The notes under the pieces were generated by a model. That model did no database searches. It was given only the letters and a program-made list of their open reading frames with translations, and was not told where the DNA came from. A stretch of 64,000 nucleotides of DNA from Chionoecetes opilio (Eukaryota; Arthropoda; Malacostraca; Decapoda; Majidae). Below, one piece after another: positions 11,721 through 24,452 of the stretch (positions are counted from its first letter, which is position 1; every line of letters starts with the position of its first letter). Both the position numbers and the translations under genes were made by a program. The stretch is taken from positions 148,501 through 212,500 of the forward strand of contig JACEEZ010019104.1 in the NCBI GenBank assembly GCA_016584305.1. Reading direction: 5' to 3'.

Positions 11721-12840
11721 ACACACATCATAGCCAGTATGTGATATTATCGTGAATAACGAAACTTTTTTTCTGGTGAGTTTTGATATGTTTAGAATTA
11801 ATCTGCTAACCGTTTCTGTCGCAAATCATATCTATTCCACCCAGCCCACCCCTATATATATATAGTATTATATATAATATATTTATACATAGTGTATTAT
11901 ACAGCCTAATATACTATATACAGTCTAAAATATATAATATATAACCAATAATATAACCATTGTTGTTATGGTGACGAAGAAAATTGCGGGTTAAGACGAC
12001 CCCAACCCTGCCTTAGTTTACACTCGCTGCACTGTCTTAGGCGGAGCGAAATTTGCATCCGAAAATGTCCACCTAGCGCTAAGATGGTCTTAGTCCCCTA
12101 AGATGGTCTTAGTAGTGTTCCAAAATGCCCCCCCTGTTATCTACTTCCTTGAGCCAAAAAATAGGCTGAGCTGTCCTAGGTTATCACGGCTGACCCGGAA
12201 AAGATACATATAATTATAAATACATCATTATGATATAAATGAATATTTACAATTCTTAAATTCTGCAGTTTCATTTGGTGTAAAATACAGGAAAATATTT
12301 TGTATGGCAGATGTAATAATTGTTCAAATTGTGTGATAATAGTTGTAATTCAATTATAATAGTAGTGCAAGTTATTATTCATGGCATAAGATTAAATGCT
12401 AACGATTACTGACAGACATTTGGAAGAACAGTGGGATGAAGTCGTTTAGTCTTATCAGCCGATGTAGTATCAGCTACGACAGCCAGTACCTGGGCAGTGG
12501 ACAGCGAAGCAGTGGCGGCATAAAGGAAACTGGTGGCGGGTAGCCAGAGTGCCTTGAGTTGACTAGATAAGATGATGTCTAGACGAAAAGTCATCAGTAA
12601 GAGCGTCATGGCGCGGCGCCTGGGAGATGGTGGCTTCCATGGGATCCTTTGCGGCACTAGTGTATCCAATCAATGACCCAGCAAACAGATAGGGGCTCTT
12701 ATGACACAGTGTGTCCAGCCGATGAAGTACGGGCAACCCAAGTAGCACCACAAGACAGGAAATATGTCCACACGTCTTAAGTATTTAGCCGGTGGAACTC
12801 TAGGAAAGGTCATGACTTCGATTCCAGGCAGGACCTCTTA
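11721..12840. other. AT-rich intergenic, no gene recognised
   Basis: Contains TA-rich palindromic patches (11855-11960), a short direct repeat of AAGATGGTCTTAGT (12082 and 12101) and otherwise unique sequence. No domain is recognised on either strand. Confidence 0.5.
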
Positions 12841-13400
12841 GGACATGCATGATGATATAGGAAAACCCCGTGTCCCTGATCATGGTAGAGGTCCAGGAAT
12901 CATTAATCGTACCTGCAACGGAAAAGTTCGCTACTCTCCTTTCGCTGAAACAAAATCCCACCTCATGGCGCTGTTGAAAAAGATTACTACCAGCTTTGTA
13001 GGTGCCTTGGTTCTTAGGACAGGGGGGTCAATTATGACCTTCTTCGCTTTACTGATGTCACCTCACGGCAAAAAGACTGGGCTTAGCAGAAGTCTCGAAG
13101 GATTCACCATGATAAGGCAGTGGTGATCTTTACCCAGAAACGGGTCTGATGGAATGTTTCCTTGGACTAAGAGAAGGGGCCTTAGGGTAAGAGTGGCGTG
13201 CAGAGGTCCAGTTATTAGCTAGCAGGACTGCCTCCGCTTTGTTCTCTGGTTGGTGCTCCTTAATGAAGACTCTCCTCTCTGGAGTTTGGAAGGACAACGA
13301 ATAGTCAAGCACAACGAAATCCTTAAGGGTGGCATAGGTCTCAAATACTTTAAAGGCCTCCAGCCAAGCCTGAATTAGTCAGGTGAGATACCTGATAGTG
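12840..13400 (-). pseudogene. Possible degenerate gypsy gag fragment
   Basis: The minus strand at 13130-13312 reads LSFQTPERRVFIKEHQPENK followed by AEAVLLANNW, resembling the SCAN-like capsid segment of some arthropod gypsy gag proteins (a helical stretch with a RxFIKEHxPxxxxEA pattern). Flanking sequence on the same strand is open only in short pieces. The assignment rests on this pattern alone. Confidence 0.3.
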
Positions 13401-15040
13401 TAGATAGAACATATCTGGTAATTTATCCAACCTGAAACTTGGCACTACAGAGGTCCAGTCGATAACCATCCGAGGTCTTACTGAAACCTTTTAGAGAGCT
13501 TTCTTTATTTGAGAGTAGTCTTTAGTTATCGCCTATGACAGATAAGTGTAAGGTTCAGATGCCTTATCAGTGATCAAAATTACCAACCTCACAGCGTAAC
13601 TTGAGGAGTCGATTTGGATTAGCTTCGCAACCTTTTCGGACCGGTTGAGGTAGTTGTTGATGTCTTTTTCTTTATAGGCTTGTAACTTTGGTTCATCAAA
13701 ATTCTCGTATGCAGGGAGTTAGCTGGATTTTCGATTGACGGCAATCCAGAAAGGTCAATCTACTTGTCACCTTGTAAGTTGCTAGTTGGAATTTCTTTTT
13801 TTTCTGACTTCCCTCTCTTCACTCCCTTCTTTGGCTTTCCTCTCTGTCCGCTCTCTGGCCAGCTCATCCCTCACAAACGGTTTGTTGGTGCTTTTTATTG
13901 GTGAATAATATACTGAATAAGGTATGTCCCCTGGAGACATAATTCGTCTACCTGGGCCTTTAGGAGTTCAAAGGTAAACAAAATGACCAACATTTGCTCC
14001 ACAAAACACGATACAAGACAATTGTCCACAACAAAAATATTGTGACAAAAAATCCACAACAATTGCAGAAGCGCAAAATAAAAATGGACTAATCCTGCAC
14101 TCAAAGACCAAACACGCAACACTTAGATTGGGGGCAGGTCGTCTTATCACAGGAGCGGCGTCAGTGTGAGACAGCTTAGCGTAGAAAAAAAAAATTACGT
14201 TGCACTTATGTCAACACTTTAAAGTTTTTCATTTCTTAGCGATGCCCAAGTTGAGTAAGAAGATGTTAGCAGCAATAGGGAGGGCGAGAAAAGCTTCTGC
14301 TGCTAAATCAAGATCAGCAGAGCAGAGGAGCGGACAGCAGAAATGCTCTATACCCACACCTTCGAGTGTATAAAATTTTAGCATGAAAATGGGACAAGAT
14401 GCCACGTATCTCAAATTGCGTACATAGTTGCACATTATGCATACATAAGATATAAGAAATATTACTATAAGGCCTGAACATTTACATCACTATTTTGTGA
14501 CCTGAAACTTCAATTGACGTTTTTTTCATATAATGTAACTTATACACATAAATGCTGTATCTACTTCAAAACCAGTGTCGTTATTCCCAAAAATACATAC
14601 CATATATTCAAAATAATTTATAAGAATTAAAGACTGGAGCAGGATTTTTTGTTTGTGCCTGTGTTATAAACTCGACAAAAATAGGTCGTCCTGTAAAAGA
14701 AGCTAAAAAAATAATTACAAATATATACATTTATTTATAAAATATCTACTTCAAAATGTAGTACATTAATTTTATAATCATCCAAAAAACAATTAGCTGA
14801 AAATATGTACGACTATATGTAACTAAGTTCATAGGCCTACAGAGCTGTACAAAAATTGGTCAAAATCACACAAAAAGAGTTTTGATTCAGAAAGTTATGC
14901 AGCTATATAGTTCAAACCTGGCTAGAAATAATATCTTATAATCTAATTTCATGTTTTAAAATCCCAGCTCATAGATAAATTTTAATATTTTCTTCACAAC
15001 GCCCCCGCCCCGCCTAATATCAGGCATATTTTTAGTAAGA
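13401..15040. other. Intergenic, AT-rich, no gene recognised
   Basis: No domain, terminal repeat or RNA gene can be supported here. Short minus-strand frames at 13895-14150 and 14229-14435 show no motif. Confidence 0.5.
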
Positions 15041-15044
15041 GGTG

Positions 15045-16110
15045 GAGGAAAAGGAGAAATAAGCTTTTAATCATTCAGAGTGAAAATGTTATATGCAGAG
15101 GTTTGAGCGTAGAGTGCGGCTTTATAAATAGATGAGAAGACAGCCGTAGAGCCATCTTAGTGAAACATAGAAGGAAAATATATAAGAGATAAATTGTTGA
15201 AGATGTTTTTGGCTACATTCCAGAAGCCACAAGAAGAGTTGGAACTCGAAAGATTTTGACATGTTCTATTGATGAAGGAGTTTTCGGTATGTTGAAGAAA
15301 AGATTTGGCATCATTTTGGGCATAGGTTAATGGAGATGGATGGTTACAATACCGTCTGTGAGCCGCCTCTCTATCCTGGACAGCATGAGAACGAGCGAGT
15401 TAAACCAAGGTTTACGCCCTTTAAGATAAAAATAAAGTGTGGAATGTATGCCTCTATGCCAGAGATAACCTCCGTTATTCACTCTGCACAACGACCTTGG
15501 TCACTGACACGGGAGCATATAATCATTCAATGCCAAATCAGAGAGTAGTACCGCCTCAGGTCCTCCTAATTAGCTGAATTGAAATGCCAGAAGAACTTCC
15601 GCTTAGATGGATCCCGAGGTGGCAGCTGAGCGATAAGAAAGGTTACGGAAATAAGATTGTAATAGGAGGAGCACAACAGAGATAGTATTACAAAGTAAAC
15701 AGGGTTAGAGGTTTGGAAAAGGTCAAGAAGGCTCTGCGTGTCTCCAAGGTGGTCAGGAATACGGATAGGGTGCAGCACCAGTGTCTCTAGATTATTATGG
15801 ATAGCAAATTTGTAGCATTGTTCACAAGGTTGTCCGTGAAAAAAAAATCAAAGACAAGGCTAGTGTTGAGCATTGATATATCCAAGAATGGAAACATCAG
15901 CTAAAGGAAGATGAACTAGGATGTGCTCCACTGTGGAATTCAAACAGTCAAAGAACTTTACATAGTATGTGGTATTACGTGAGATATATACAGCACATAT
16001 GAATTTAGTATTAGTGTGACTTTGAAGTCGAGGCCAGTTGACTGAATATTCAGAAAATCAAGACCGTTGCAGACTTATTAATTAAAATAAAAAGACTAGT
16101 GCATATAGCT
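15045..16110 (-). pseudogene. Degenerate jockey-like LINE, endonuclease and linker
   Basis: The plus-strand text at 15090-15540 matches 38290-38720 in order, for example GGTTTGAGCG, CAGCTTTATAAATAGAT-type words and GAGCCGCCTCTCTATC, and the minus strand would encode the linker before the RT. The part at 15690-15960 matches 62040-62290, reading as the endonuclease end (GDTQSLLDLF on the minus strand). Stops and indels are frequent. It is an old, RT-less copy of the family seen at 36.5 and 60.6 kb. Confidence 0.6.
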
Positions 16111-16174
16111 GAGTCATAAATGTGAAGCCGTTATTAACTAGGATGGAATATAAATCTGCAATTAGAGGCACAGT

Positions 16175-16240
16175 CAGTGGCGTACCGAGGGGGGGCGGGC
16201 ATGCGGCCATGGCCCCCCCCTTTGCAAAGAATAAATTATA

Positions 16241-16302
<62 letters not shown>

Positions 16303-16350
16303 CTATTATATATGCATTTACTATAAAGTATACGATTCTATTATATATAG

Positions 16351-16405
<55 letters not shown>

Positions 16406-16492
16406 TATGTGGTTGTTATGTATAATTATATATAATATATAATATATTCATATTTTGGCCCCCCCCTTTTAAATTTTCTGGGTACGCCACTG
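16175..16492. mobile_element. hAT-type MITE, 318 bp, with 8-bp target duplication
   Basis: The ends are inverted repeats beginning CAGTGGCGTACC (left, 16175) and the complement of GGTACGCCACTG (right, ending 16492). Both are followed inward by G/C homopolymer blocks. The flanks are identical 8-mers, GGCACAGT at 16167-16174 and 16493-16500. An 8-bp duplication with CAG-type ends is typical of hAT transposons. The interior is (TA)n-like and has no transposase, so it would need an enzyme supplied in trans. Confidence 0.92.
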
Positions 16493-16669
16493 GGCACAGT
16501 CAAGCTGGTCTAGATAGCAAGGTACATACCGACCTTAATAATAGGGAATTTTTCCATGTTTATTGAACAAAAGGTAATGAGTTGGTGGATCCGTTAAAAT
16601 AGGACAGGGGGCGATGGTAGATTCTGGTGAGAATATGTGTACGATTGTAAATGATTATTTTTAAATGTT

Positions 16670-18350
16670 TTTACTCAGGAGGACATGCAGATGGTACCTG
16701 ATATTGAACATATATTTAGAGGTGAGGAAAATTATAAACTACAAAAATATTGTGATAACTAAAAGAAATGGTGGAAGAGGGTACATATAGAATGAAGAAG
16801 CTTAAATCACCAGGGCCAGCTAAAGTTTATCACAGGGTATTAAATGAAGGCACAAAGCTTGTTAGTGAGTCGTTATTGCACAATTTAAAGAAATCTGTTG
16901 ATTTTGGGAAGGTGTATTTAATGTGGAGGAAGTTAAATGCAATCCACAAGTTTAAGAAGGATGATAGAGAATTAATGTCATATTATCGACCGGTCAGTCT
17001 GACTTCAATGGTAGGTAAATAATTGTAATATGCCTTGCAAATATCATTAGAGAGCATTTAGTAAACCATAGTTTCGTATATAATTATGAACATAGGTCTA
17101 CCAAGTCATGTCTCACCAATTTATTGAGATTTTATAAGAAAGTTTATGAGACAGCAGATAATGATGCGGACTATGATATTGAATACCTGGATTTTAGTAT
17201 GGCATTTGATAAGGTACCGTATGAGAGACTTAATTAAATATGTTAAGACGCATGCAATAGATGGGAAAATTCATCGCTGGACTATATATTGGCTGAGCGA
17301 TAAGCAACAAAGAGTTACTATTGATGGTTCTAAATCTGAAATGGGACAGGTGGGGTTTCACAGGGATATGTTTTGGAGCCATTACTAGTATTATTGATTT
17401 ACATCAACGACCTAGACAGTGGGATTAATAGTGATATCAGTAAGTTTGTTAATGATACTAAAATAGGTATGATTATTATACCACAATCTGATGTAGCCGG
17501 CCTGTAGGAAGACTAAGATAAGTTAAACAAGTTGGTAGCTAGGTGGCAGATGGAATTTAATATTGACAAGTGTAGCGTAATTTATGTTGGTAGAGGAAGT
17601 CCTCGTAATAAGTACAATATGTGCAATATATCACGGTAAAGAATCACTATATCACGGTGAGAAGGATTTGGGTGTGCAGGAAAGTTCAGACTTCCGTATT
17701 TGGAAATAATGTATTGAGGCTAGAAATCAAGCTAATAGGGTTTTCTGATTTATTGCCAGTGTTAAGATAACAAATGCTGAGGTTATTCTAAATAATTATT
17801 TGGCTGCAGTCAGATCTCACCTAGACTATGAGCAATAGCTTTGGTCCCCGTATAATAGGATGGATATAACATTTCTCGAATCAGTCCAGAGAAGAATGAC
17901 CATAATGATACAGGGAATACGTAACTTTAGTTATGACAGGATATTGAAGCTATTAAATTTACACTCATTCGAGAGGCTCAGAGTATGGGGTGATCTGACA
18001 TAAATATTTAAGCTGTCAGAGGGATATAAGAAAGGAGATGCAGGCAAAGTTCCCTCGATTAGTAATAAGGGTAGAACAATAAGTAACGGAATAATACTGT
18101 ACAAACGTATATTCAAAAGAAAGTATAGCGATAAATTGGTTCACAAATAGAGTAAGAAGTGATTGGAGTGAACTCAAGTCATCGGGTACTTGGTACGGAG
18201 TTAATAATGAATATTAAAAACAGGCTAGACAATTTCATGGATGGGGATGGAAGTTGGATGTAAGGTAGTGTTAAGTAACATGAACTACCACGTGTATGTC
18301 TCACGGATTCTTGTAGCTTTCTTATATTCTTATGTTCTTATGTTATTATT
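16670..18350 (+). pseudogene. Degenerate CR1/jockey-like LINE reverse transcriptase
   Basis: Pieces in several frames follow the order of a LINE RT: MKKLKSPGP, YYRPVSLTSMVGK (about 16980), an AFDKVPYERL piece (17200), GVSQGYVLEPLL and LIYINDLDSG (about 17350-17420), a VNDTKIG remnant of the FADDTK motif (about 17450), and a WQMEFNIDKC piece (about 17545). The tail reads DNFMDGDGSW and ends in TTCTTATATTCTTATG repeats. Many stops and shifts show an old copy. It lies just upstream of the receptor gene on the same strand. Confidence 0.75.
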
Positions 18351-18480
18351 ATGTTTTTATATTGTTATTCTGGCGAGGAGCACGTGAAGACAGGTAAAGG
18401 AGAATAACAAGCAGAATATTAAAAATTACGATGAATATAAGAAGTATTATATTGCTGTTATTTTTTCAGGGTAAATAGAG

Positions 18481-18603
18481 ATGATGTTAAGTGGACAAGG
18501 TCTTAAGGTGTACTACCAACACGCAGCTGTTCAACCTCAGGCCTTAGCAGATCCCACCGGCTTCACTCTCCGTAACGTTACCCTCACTCTCGCCACTATA
18601 CAC
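18481..18603 (+). CDS. Receptor exon 1 (start uncertain)
   Basis: Encodes up to LTLATIH, the first strand of S1, with donor CAC|GTAAAA. The first ATG after an in-frame TAA at 18472-18474 is 18481, and a good acceptor (TTTTTTCAG, ending 18469) lies just upstream. This would fit a coding start in a second exon. Other acceptors at 18540 or 18550 would instead join unseen upstream coding exons. No signal peptide follows the ATG. Confidence 0.6.
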
Positions 18604-19830
18604 GTAAAATGCCCCTATTGCATCTTTCCTCTAACCATCAGATTCTTTATTTGTTGGTTATTTATGTTACAATGACTGTGCCTCCTTATGTACAATACAA
18701 TGACGAAGGTTTTTATGTTTTTTTTTCTTGTGGGTTAGTTTCGTTCTTACTTTTAAGTGATATAGTCAAAGATGGTATAAGAATTTAGTGGATTTACATA
18801 GACCCTTTATTCTGATTCAATGGGTAATATTAAAGAAAGAATATAATATTGATATGAGGTGTGTTAGGAGAATATTTTTGAGTACTGATTATTTTTTGTG
18901 TTGTCTTTTGATAATAAATTAATGATTAAAACATTTTTTTTGTAGAACAAATTTGCATTCTTTTTTTTCCTTTAGTGTTTCATTTCATTTTTTTTCGGAT
19001 TGATAGTTATGTTAACCTCTTCATCCTTTAATTATTTTCATGTGAACGTATCCACTTCTTCTTTTTTCTTCGTTTCCTTCATATTTTCTTATATTTATTA
19101 TTTTGTTTACACTCTCCCCTATATTTCATTTTTCTCCATGTTGGTATGTTTTATGTTTTACCTGTTACCCTTTATCCGTTCCTTCCCTCCTCACGATCGT
19201 AAATACATTTTCTTCTTTTCTCTCTGTATTCCCAGCGTCCACCCTTCACCATGTTGAGGAAGGATAAAAATAATGCCATCCAGTCTGCCTATGGGTTATG
19301 TTTCTCCATGCTTGAGGTCCTCAGCGAAATCCTGGGTTTCAGGTAAGTTTTTCAAACTACATATATGCATAATCAGTGAATGTTCGTAGCTTCCTCTGCT
19401 GTTTTATTTTCACTTAGTTACATCTCCGCACACAAAAAATCTGGCGCCTACTTCCATTTGCCAAATTTATCTCATTGTCGACAATTCATGTTTTCTGAGG
19501 CGATAATCGCAACATATATGTACTTATATTAATATTTGCAGACGTGATTAAAATTAACACCATAGTGCTGTGAAGTCAGCTTCCTTCTTCTTGGTGTGAG
19601 AGTATAAAATGTGATTATTACATGTACATTTTCTTTGTAATCCTTTTACATCCTTCCCCCTTTGTTGGGAAATATAGACTATTTCTTGCCTGGCATTGTG
19701 TTGTCGCGTGTTTGCCTCTCGCAGATACCGTCTGGTGGAAGTGCCGGACAACGGGTTCGGAGCCCTTCAGAAGGACGGTTCCTGGAACGGCATGGTGGGG
19801 ATGGTATTGCATAAGGTGACACAAAGCAAT

Positions 19831-19861
<31 letters not shown>

Positions 19862-21451
19862 GCACGCCCACACACACACGCACACACACACACATACACA
19901 CACATACACACATACACACACACACACACATACACACACACCAGAGGTGGGCACTTCCGCAAACACTTCCGCAAACCGCAACTTCCGCAAATTGCGACAG
20001 TCCGAATTTGTTTGCGGATTTGCAGGAAGTGTAAATGTTTGCGGATTTGCGTTCGCGGAAGCACTTCCGCAAAAGCAAATATGTCCGCAAACTCTCCATT
20101 TTGAACATTATTCCTGCGCGGATACGCGCACCGTCCAGAGAATGCTGCTTGCCCACCAGTGACTCTCCCTCTTTGATCAAATGGATTTTTTGATGTCCAC
20201 ATCAATCCTGTACTCTGGGAGTGCGAGTGCTGTGAAGTGTGCGTGAGGTGTATCCAGCTTCTTTCCTGTTAATACATGAGTGAGACAAGGGTGTGTCCTT
20301 GCCCCACCACTTTTCAAAATTTGTATGAACTAGGTATTGGGCATAGTTGTAGATCAAAGTGATTGTGTAGCATCCCTCGGCAACACCAAGATCAATGATC
20401 TTGTTTTTGCTGATGATGCAGTAATCTTTGGAGTTCCTTGTGATGGCTCTCGAGGTGCTGTACGAGGAGGCAAGGCCTTTGGGACTTGTGGTCTCCTGGC
20501 TCAAAGACCAAGGTCCAGGTGTTTGGAGTCTTACTAGATGAAACAGTACAGTCTGTTCATGCGTGCGGCGAGGAAATTGAGATTTTGGAAAGTTTTACAT
20601 ACCTTGGTAGCGCAGTCCATTACGATGGCGGGTCACGTCAAGAAGTCTTACGGCGGATTGGCATAGCCCGAGGTCTTATGGACTCGCTCAGCACGAGTAT
20701 TTATCTTTGTCGGTACCTGTGCAGGAGGACAAGAATCCGGATCTTTAAGTCGCTTGTGATCCCTGTCTTAGTCTATGGTTGTGAGAAATGGACACTAAAT
20801 AGCGACTTGAAGAGGCGAATCGATGCCTTTGGCAATAAGTGTCTTCGCAGAATCGTGGGGTATCGGTGGAATGATTACGTGTCTAATAAGCGATTGCACC
20901 TTAAGGCAGAATTGAGGCCTATTACCTGCATAGTCCGTCAGCGCCAACTTCGGCTATATGGGCATGTGGCATGCTACCCTGAAACCGATCCTTCCCATTG
21001 GGTTGTATCTGTAAGAGACATTTCGGCGTGGAGGAAGAGAAGGGGGTGCCCACAAGGCTCGTGGCTGGGGAAAGTTGATGTTTCTTGTCGAGAGCTGCTT
21101 GGTATAGGTAAGGAGCCTGCATGGGGACTCGCACGTTGTGACCCCCGGGAGTGGCGTCGTAGAATGGGCGAGGGGACGCGCCCCCCGGCGTGTGCCCCCA
21201 ATGATTGAATGATTGAATACTTATTGCTATAAGTGATTTATTAAATAATATATAAATTTACTACGACAGTGCCTCTATTTTTGCAATATATGCAGATAAA
21301 ATAATCACCTAATTGCTTTGCGGTTTGCGGACTTGCGGTTGCGGAAGTATGAACTTCAAAACATTTGCGGACTTGCGGTTGCGAAACGAAGATTGGGGTT
21401 TGGGGATTTGCTTTTGCGGAAGTGGATTTTCGTTTGCGGTGCCCACCTCTG

Positions 21452-21483
<32 letters not shown>

Positions 21484-21851
21484 GCACGCACGCACGCACA
21501 TAGACGCACACACACACACACACACTCACCTATTATAACTAACACCCATATTAGAAGTGAATAAAACATCAATATATTTACGTAATAATCTTGCCTTCGT
21601 CGCCACACATACTATATTTCCCTTCCTTAATCATAACCACACACACGTTACAGGAAGCTGACGGGGCGGTAGGGAGTTTTACCGTAAATTTGGCCAGATC
21701 CACCGTGATCGACTACACTCATCCGTACTTAGAGGAACCCGCCGGTATTCTTATCCCGCCCCCGACCAGCGGTGATACCATGGCTTCCTTCCTCACGCCC
21801 TTCACCTGGCAGGTTGTCCCATTAACACACACACACACGCACACACACACA

Positions 21852-21890
<39 letters not shown>

Positions 21891-23662
21891 ACACACACAC
21901 ACATACACATCACTCCCGTGTGAAACAATTTCTTGTCACCACACAAAGCCCTAACCACGATATATATTGCATAAATATAAATAATTGCAATTTTCACACA
22001 TCGTTTTCACTTTTCATGTTATCATACTTATGGCGTTGAAGACACTAATATTGGATATTGGGCACCACCCCTTTCTCTCATCACTATCACCATCATCACA
22101 AGATACCTTATATCACTCATTTACAGGTATGGGTGTTGACTGGCATGATGGTGATAGTGGTGGGAGGGCTTTTACACTATCTCTCCAGCACTGGCGGCTT
22201 GCCTCTGTTGTACCCCAATGAAGGTCGCTCCTCCGCCCCTCCCTCCCACTACTTCTCCGGCGCAGGCCAAGCACTTATCTCTCAATGTAAGATTTCCATC
22301 TTCCAATCCCTTTTTGTCCGCGTTCGTGGTGATAATACTTTTCAATACTTTAGAACACTTGCCTGGATAACAACGGGGGCAGGACGGGGCAAAGAGTGAA
22401 TCAAAACCTTCCTGAACTTTTCTCATTATTGAAAAGCGATTTATATATAGTTTTCTGCAGAATATATACATTATGTAGTATTAAAGACGCTCCTCTAAGT
22501 ATTCCCTCCCCTGGTTTACCGTTGCAATCAGAGTTAATTCACATAAATACTTAGTAATTAAGACCATGTTGTCATACACATTCTTCATATATTTAGAGAT
22601 TCTTGGACTTTAGGAATGGAAATATTTGTCTTATAATTATTATCTGCCTTAAACCATAATAAGCTGTGAGTTGTAAAAATGTGATGACAAGATTGGTTGA
22701 CTACATCAAAGACTACTCTATACTGGACTTGCTACTAATTTTGGGCTATTTCCAGTGGAGGCCAGTTTTGCGATTCCTGCCCTTTTCGAACATCACCCCT
22801 ATTTCCCTTCCTGTGGTTTATCAGTATATATGATATACCGTTATCTTCGTAAATGTTTGTTTTATAATATTATCAAATAAAAAACTGTAAAATACTCTAA
22901 AGAAATGTCATTATGAGAGGGTGAAAAAATATGCATGAACTTAATATTCACTTAAACTCTTCGCCATTTAATATTTTGCCAAAAAACATTTTACATAAAA
23001 TATATCAATAGAAGCGGAATTTTATTAGCTTGCCATTGATATATTTCGTTTGCTGATAAATGAATTAGAACCATACATAAATTAGCGTTAACTAAAAAAA
23101 TAACCTCATCAATTCGAGGTATCACTGTTTGCAGTTCATCTCACTTCTCGCCAGATGTCCATAGTGTCGTCTCTCAGAAATGAGGACAAGGTCCTTTAAT
23201 GTAGTCAGTTAGGCATTTTTATTGTTTTGTTTATCAGCTGATGCTGTACTTCAATGAAGTTTTTAGAATCCAATGTATATCATAATATGCATACTCTAAT
23301 ATTAATAAACGAATTTCATCGTTGTGTGAAAAGTAAATAAATTATAAGGACATTTAACAAATACTAATAGTGAGGCCTGTTACAATGTTAAAACAGTCAG
23401 TTCTTGTAGACATGCCAATGAAATGCATCTAGGGACTATATTGAGCCAACTCCTGAAAGGAAAACACTTGTCATTGTCTGGAACTATTGAAATAATGGCA
23501 TACATTATGAGGCTGCGGCTTAAGTGGCACACATATGCCGCAGCCTTTCACGCTGCCAGGGCAGCGATAGTCGCAAGTCAGAGGGCTGGGCCGGCTGGCT
23601 ATAAACATTAGAAGTACGATGACTTGTGTTTGTGTTAACTGAACCAACTCTCTCTCTCTCTC

Positions 23663-23704
<42 letters not shown>

Positions 23705-23827
23705 TTCTCCTCTCTCTCTCTCTCTCTCTCCTCTTCTCTCTCTCGTCTTCTCCTCTCTCTCTCTCTCCTCTGCTCTCTCATCTCTCCTCTCTCTCTCTCT
23801 CCTCCTCTCTCTTCTCTCCTCTCTCTC

Positions 23828-23865
<38 letters not shown>

Positions 23866-24128
23866 AAAAGGGATATATTAATAGTAGTATTTATTATATT
23901 ACAAAAAAAATCGTATTAGGACGAGGAAAAAGGGGAAAGGGAGGAGGGAGGAGGAGAAGGAGGAGAGTCGTGTTACCTCCATCTCCCCCTCCCTTCCCTT
24001 CCTTCCCCTCTCCCCCCTTCTCTCCTCCCTTCTCTTCCTTCCTTCCTTCTTCTTCCTTCACATATTAATAATCTCTTTTCTCTCTCCTCTCTCTCTTCTC
24101 TCTCACTCTCTCTCTTCTCTCTCTTCTC

Positions 24129-24171
<43 letters not shown>

Positions 24172-24385
24172 TTTCTTCTCTCTCTCTCCTCTCTCTCTTC
24201 TCTCTTCTCTCTCTTTTCTCTCTCTCTCTCTCTTCCTCCCCCCCCCCCCCTCTCTCTCGTCCATTAAGATTTTAAGTTTAATTATCATTTTAATTTCATT
24301 TATTTATTTCAGATTTAAGTCTCCTACATACCAGTTATACTATTTAAAGGGGAGAGAGAGAAAGATGAGAGAGGAGAGAGAAGGG

Positions 24386-24452
<67 letters not shown>

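Noticed and set aside
14229..14435. Leu/Ala-rich 68-residue minus-strand frame
   Set aside because: No motif, no splice context and no upstream promoter or neighbour that supports it.
19618..20205. Cys/Val-rich 195-residue minus-strand frame
   Set aside because: It is the complement of (CA)n and the edge of the hAT element, antisense to the receptor exon 3.
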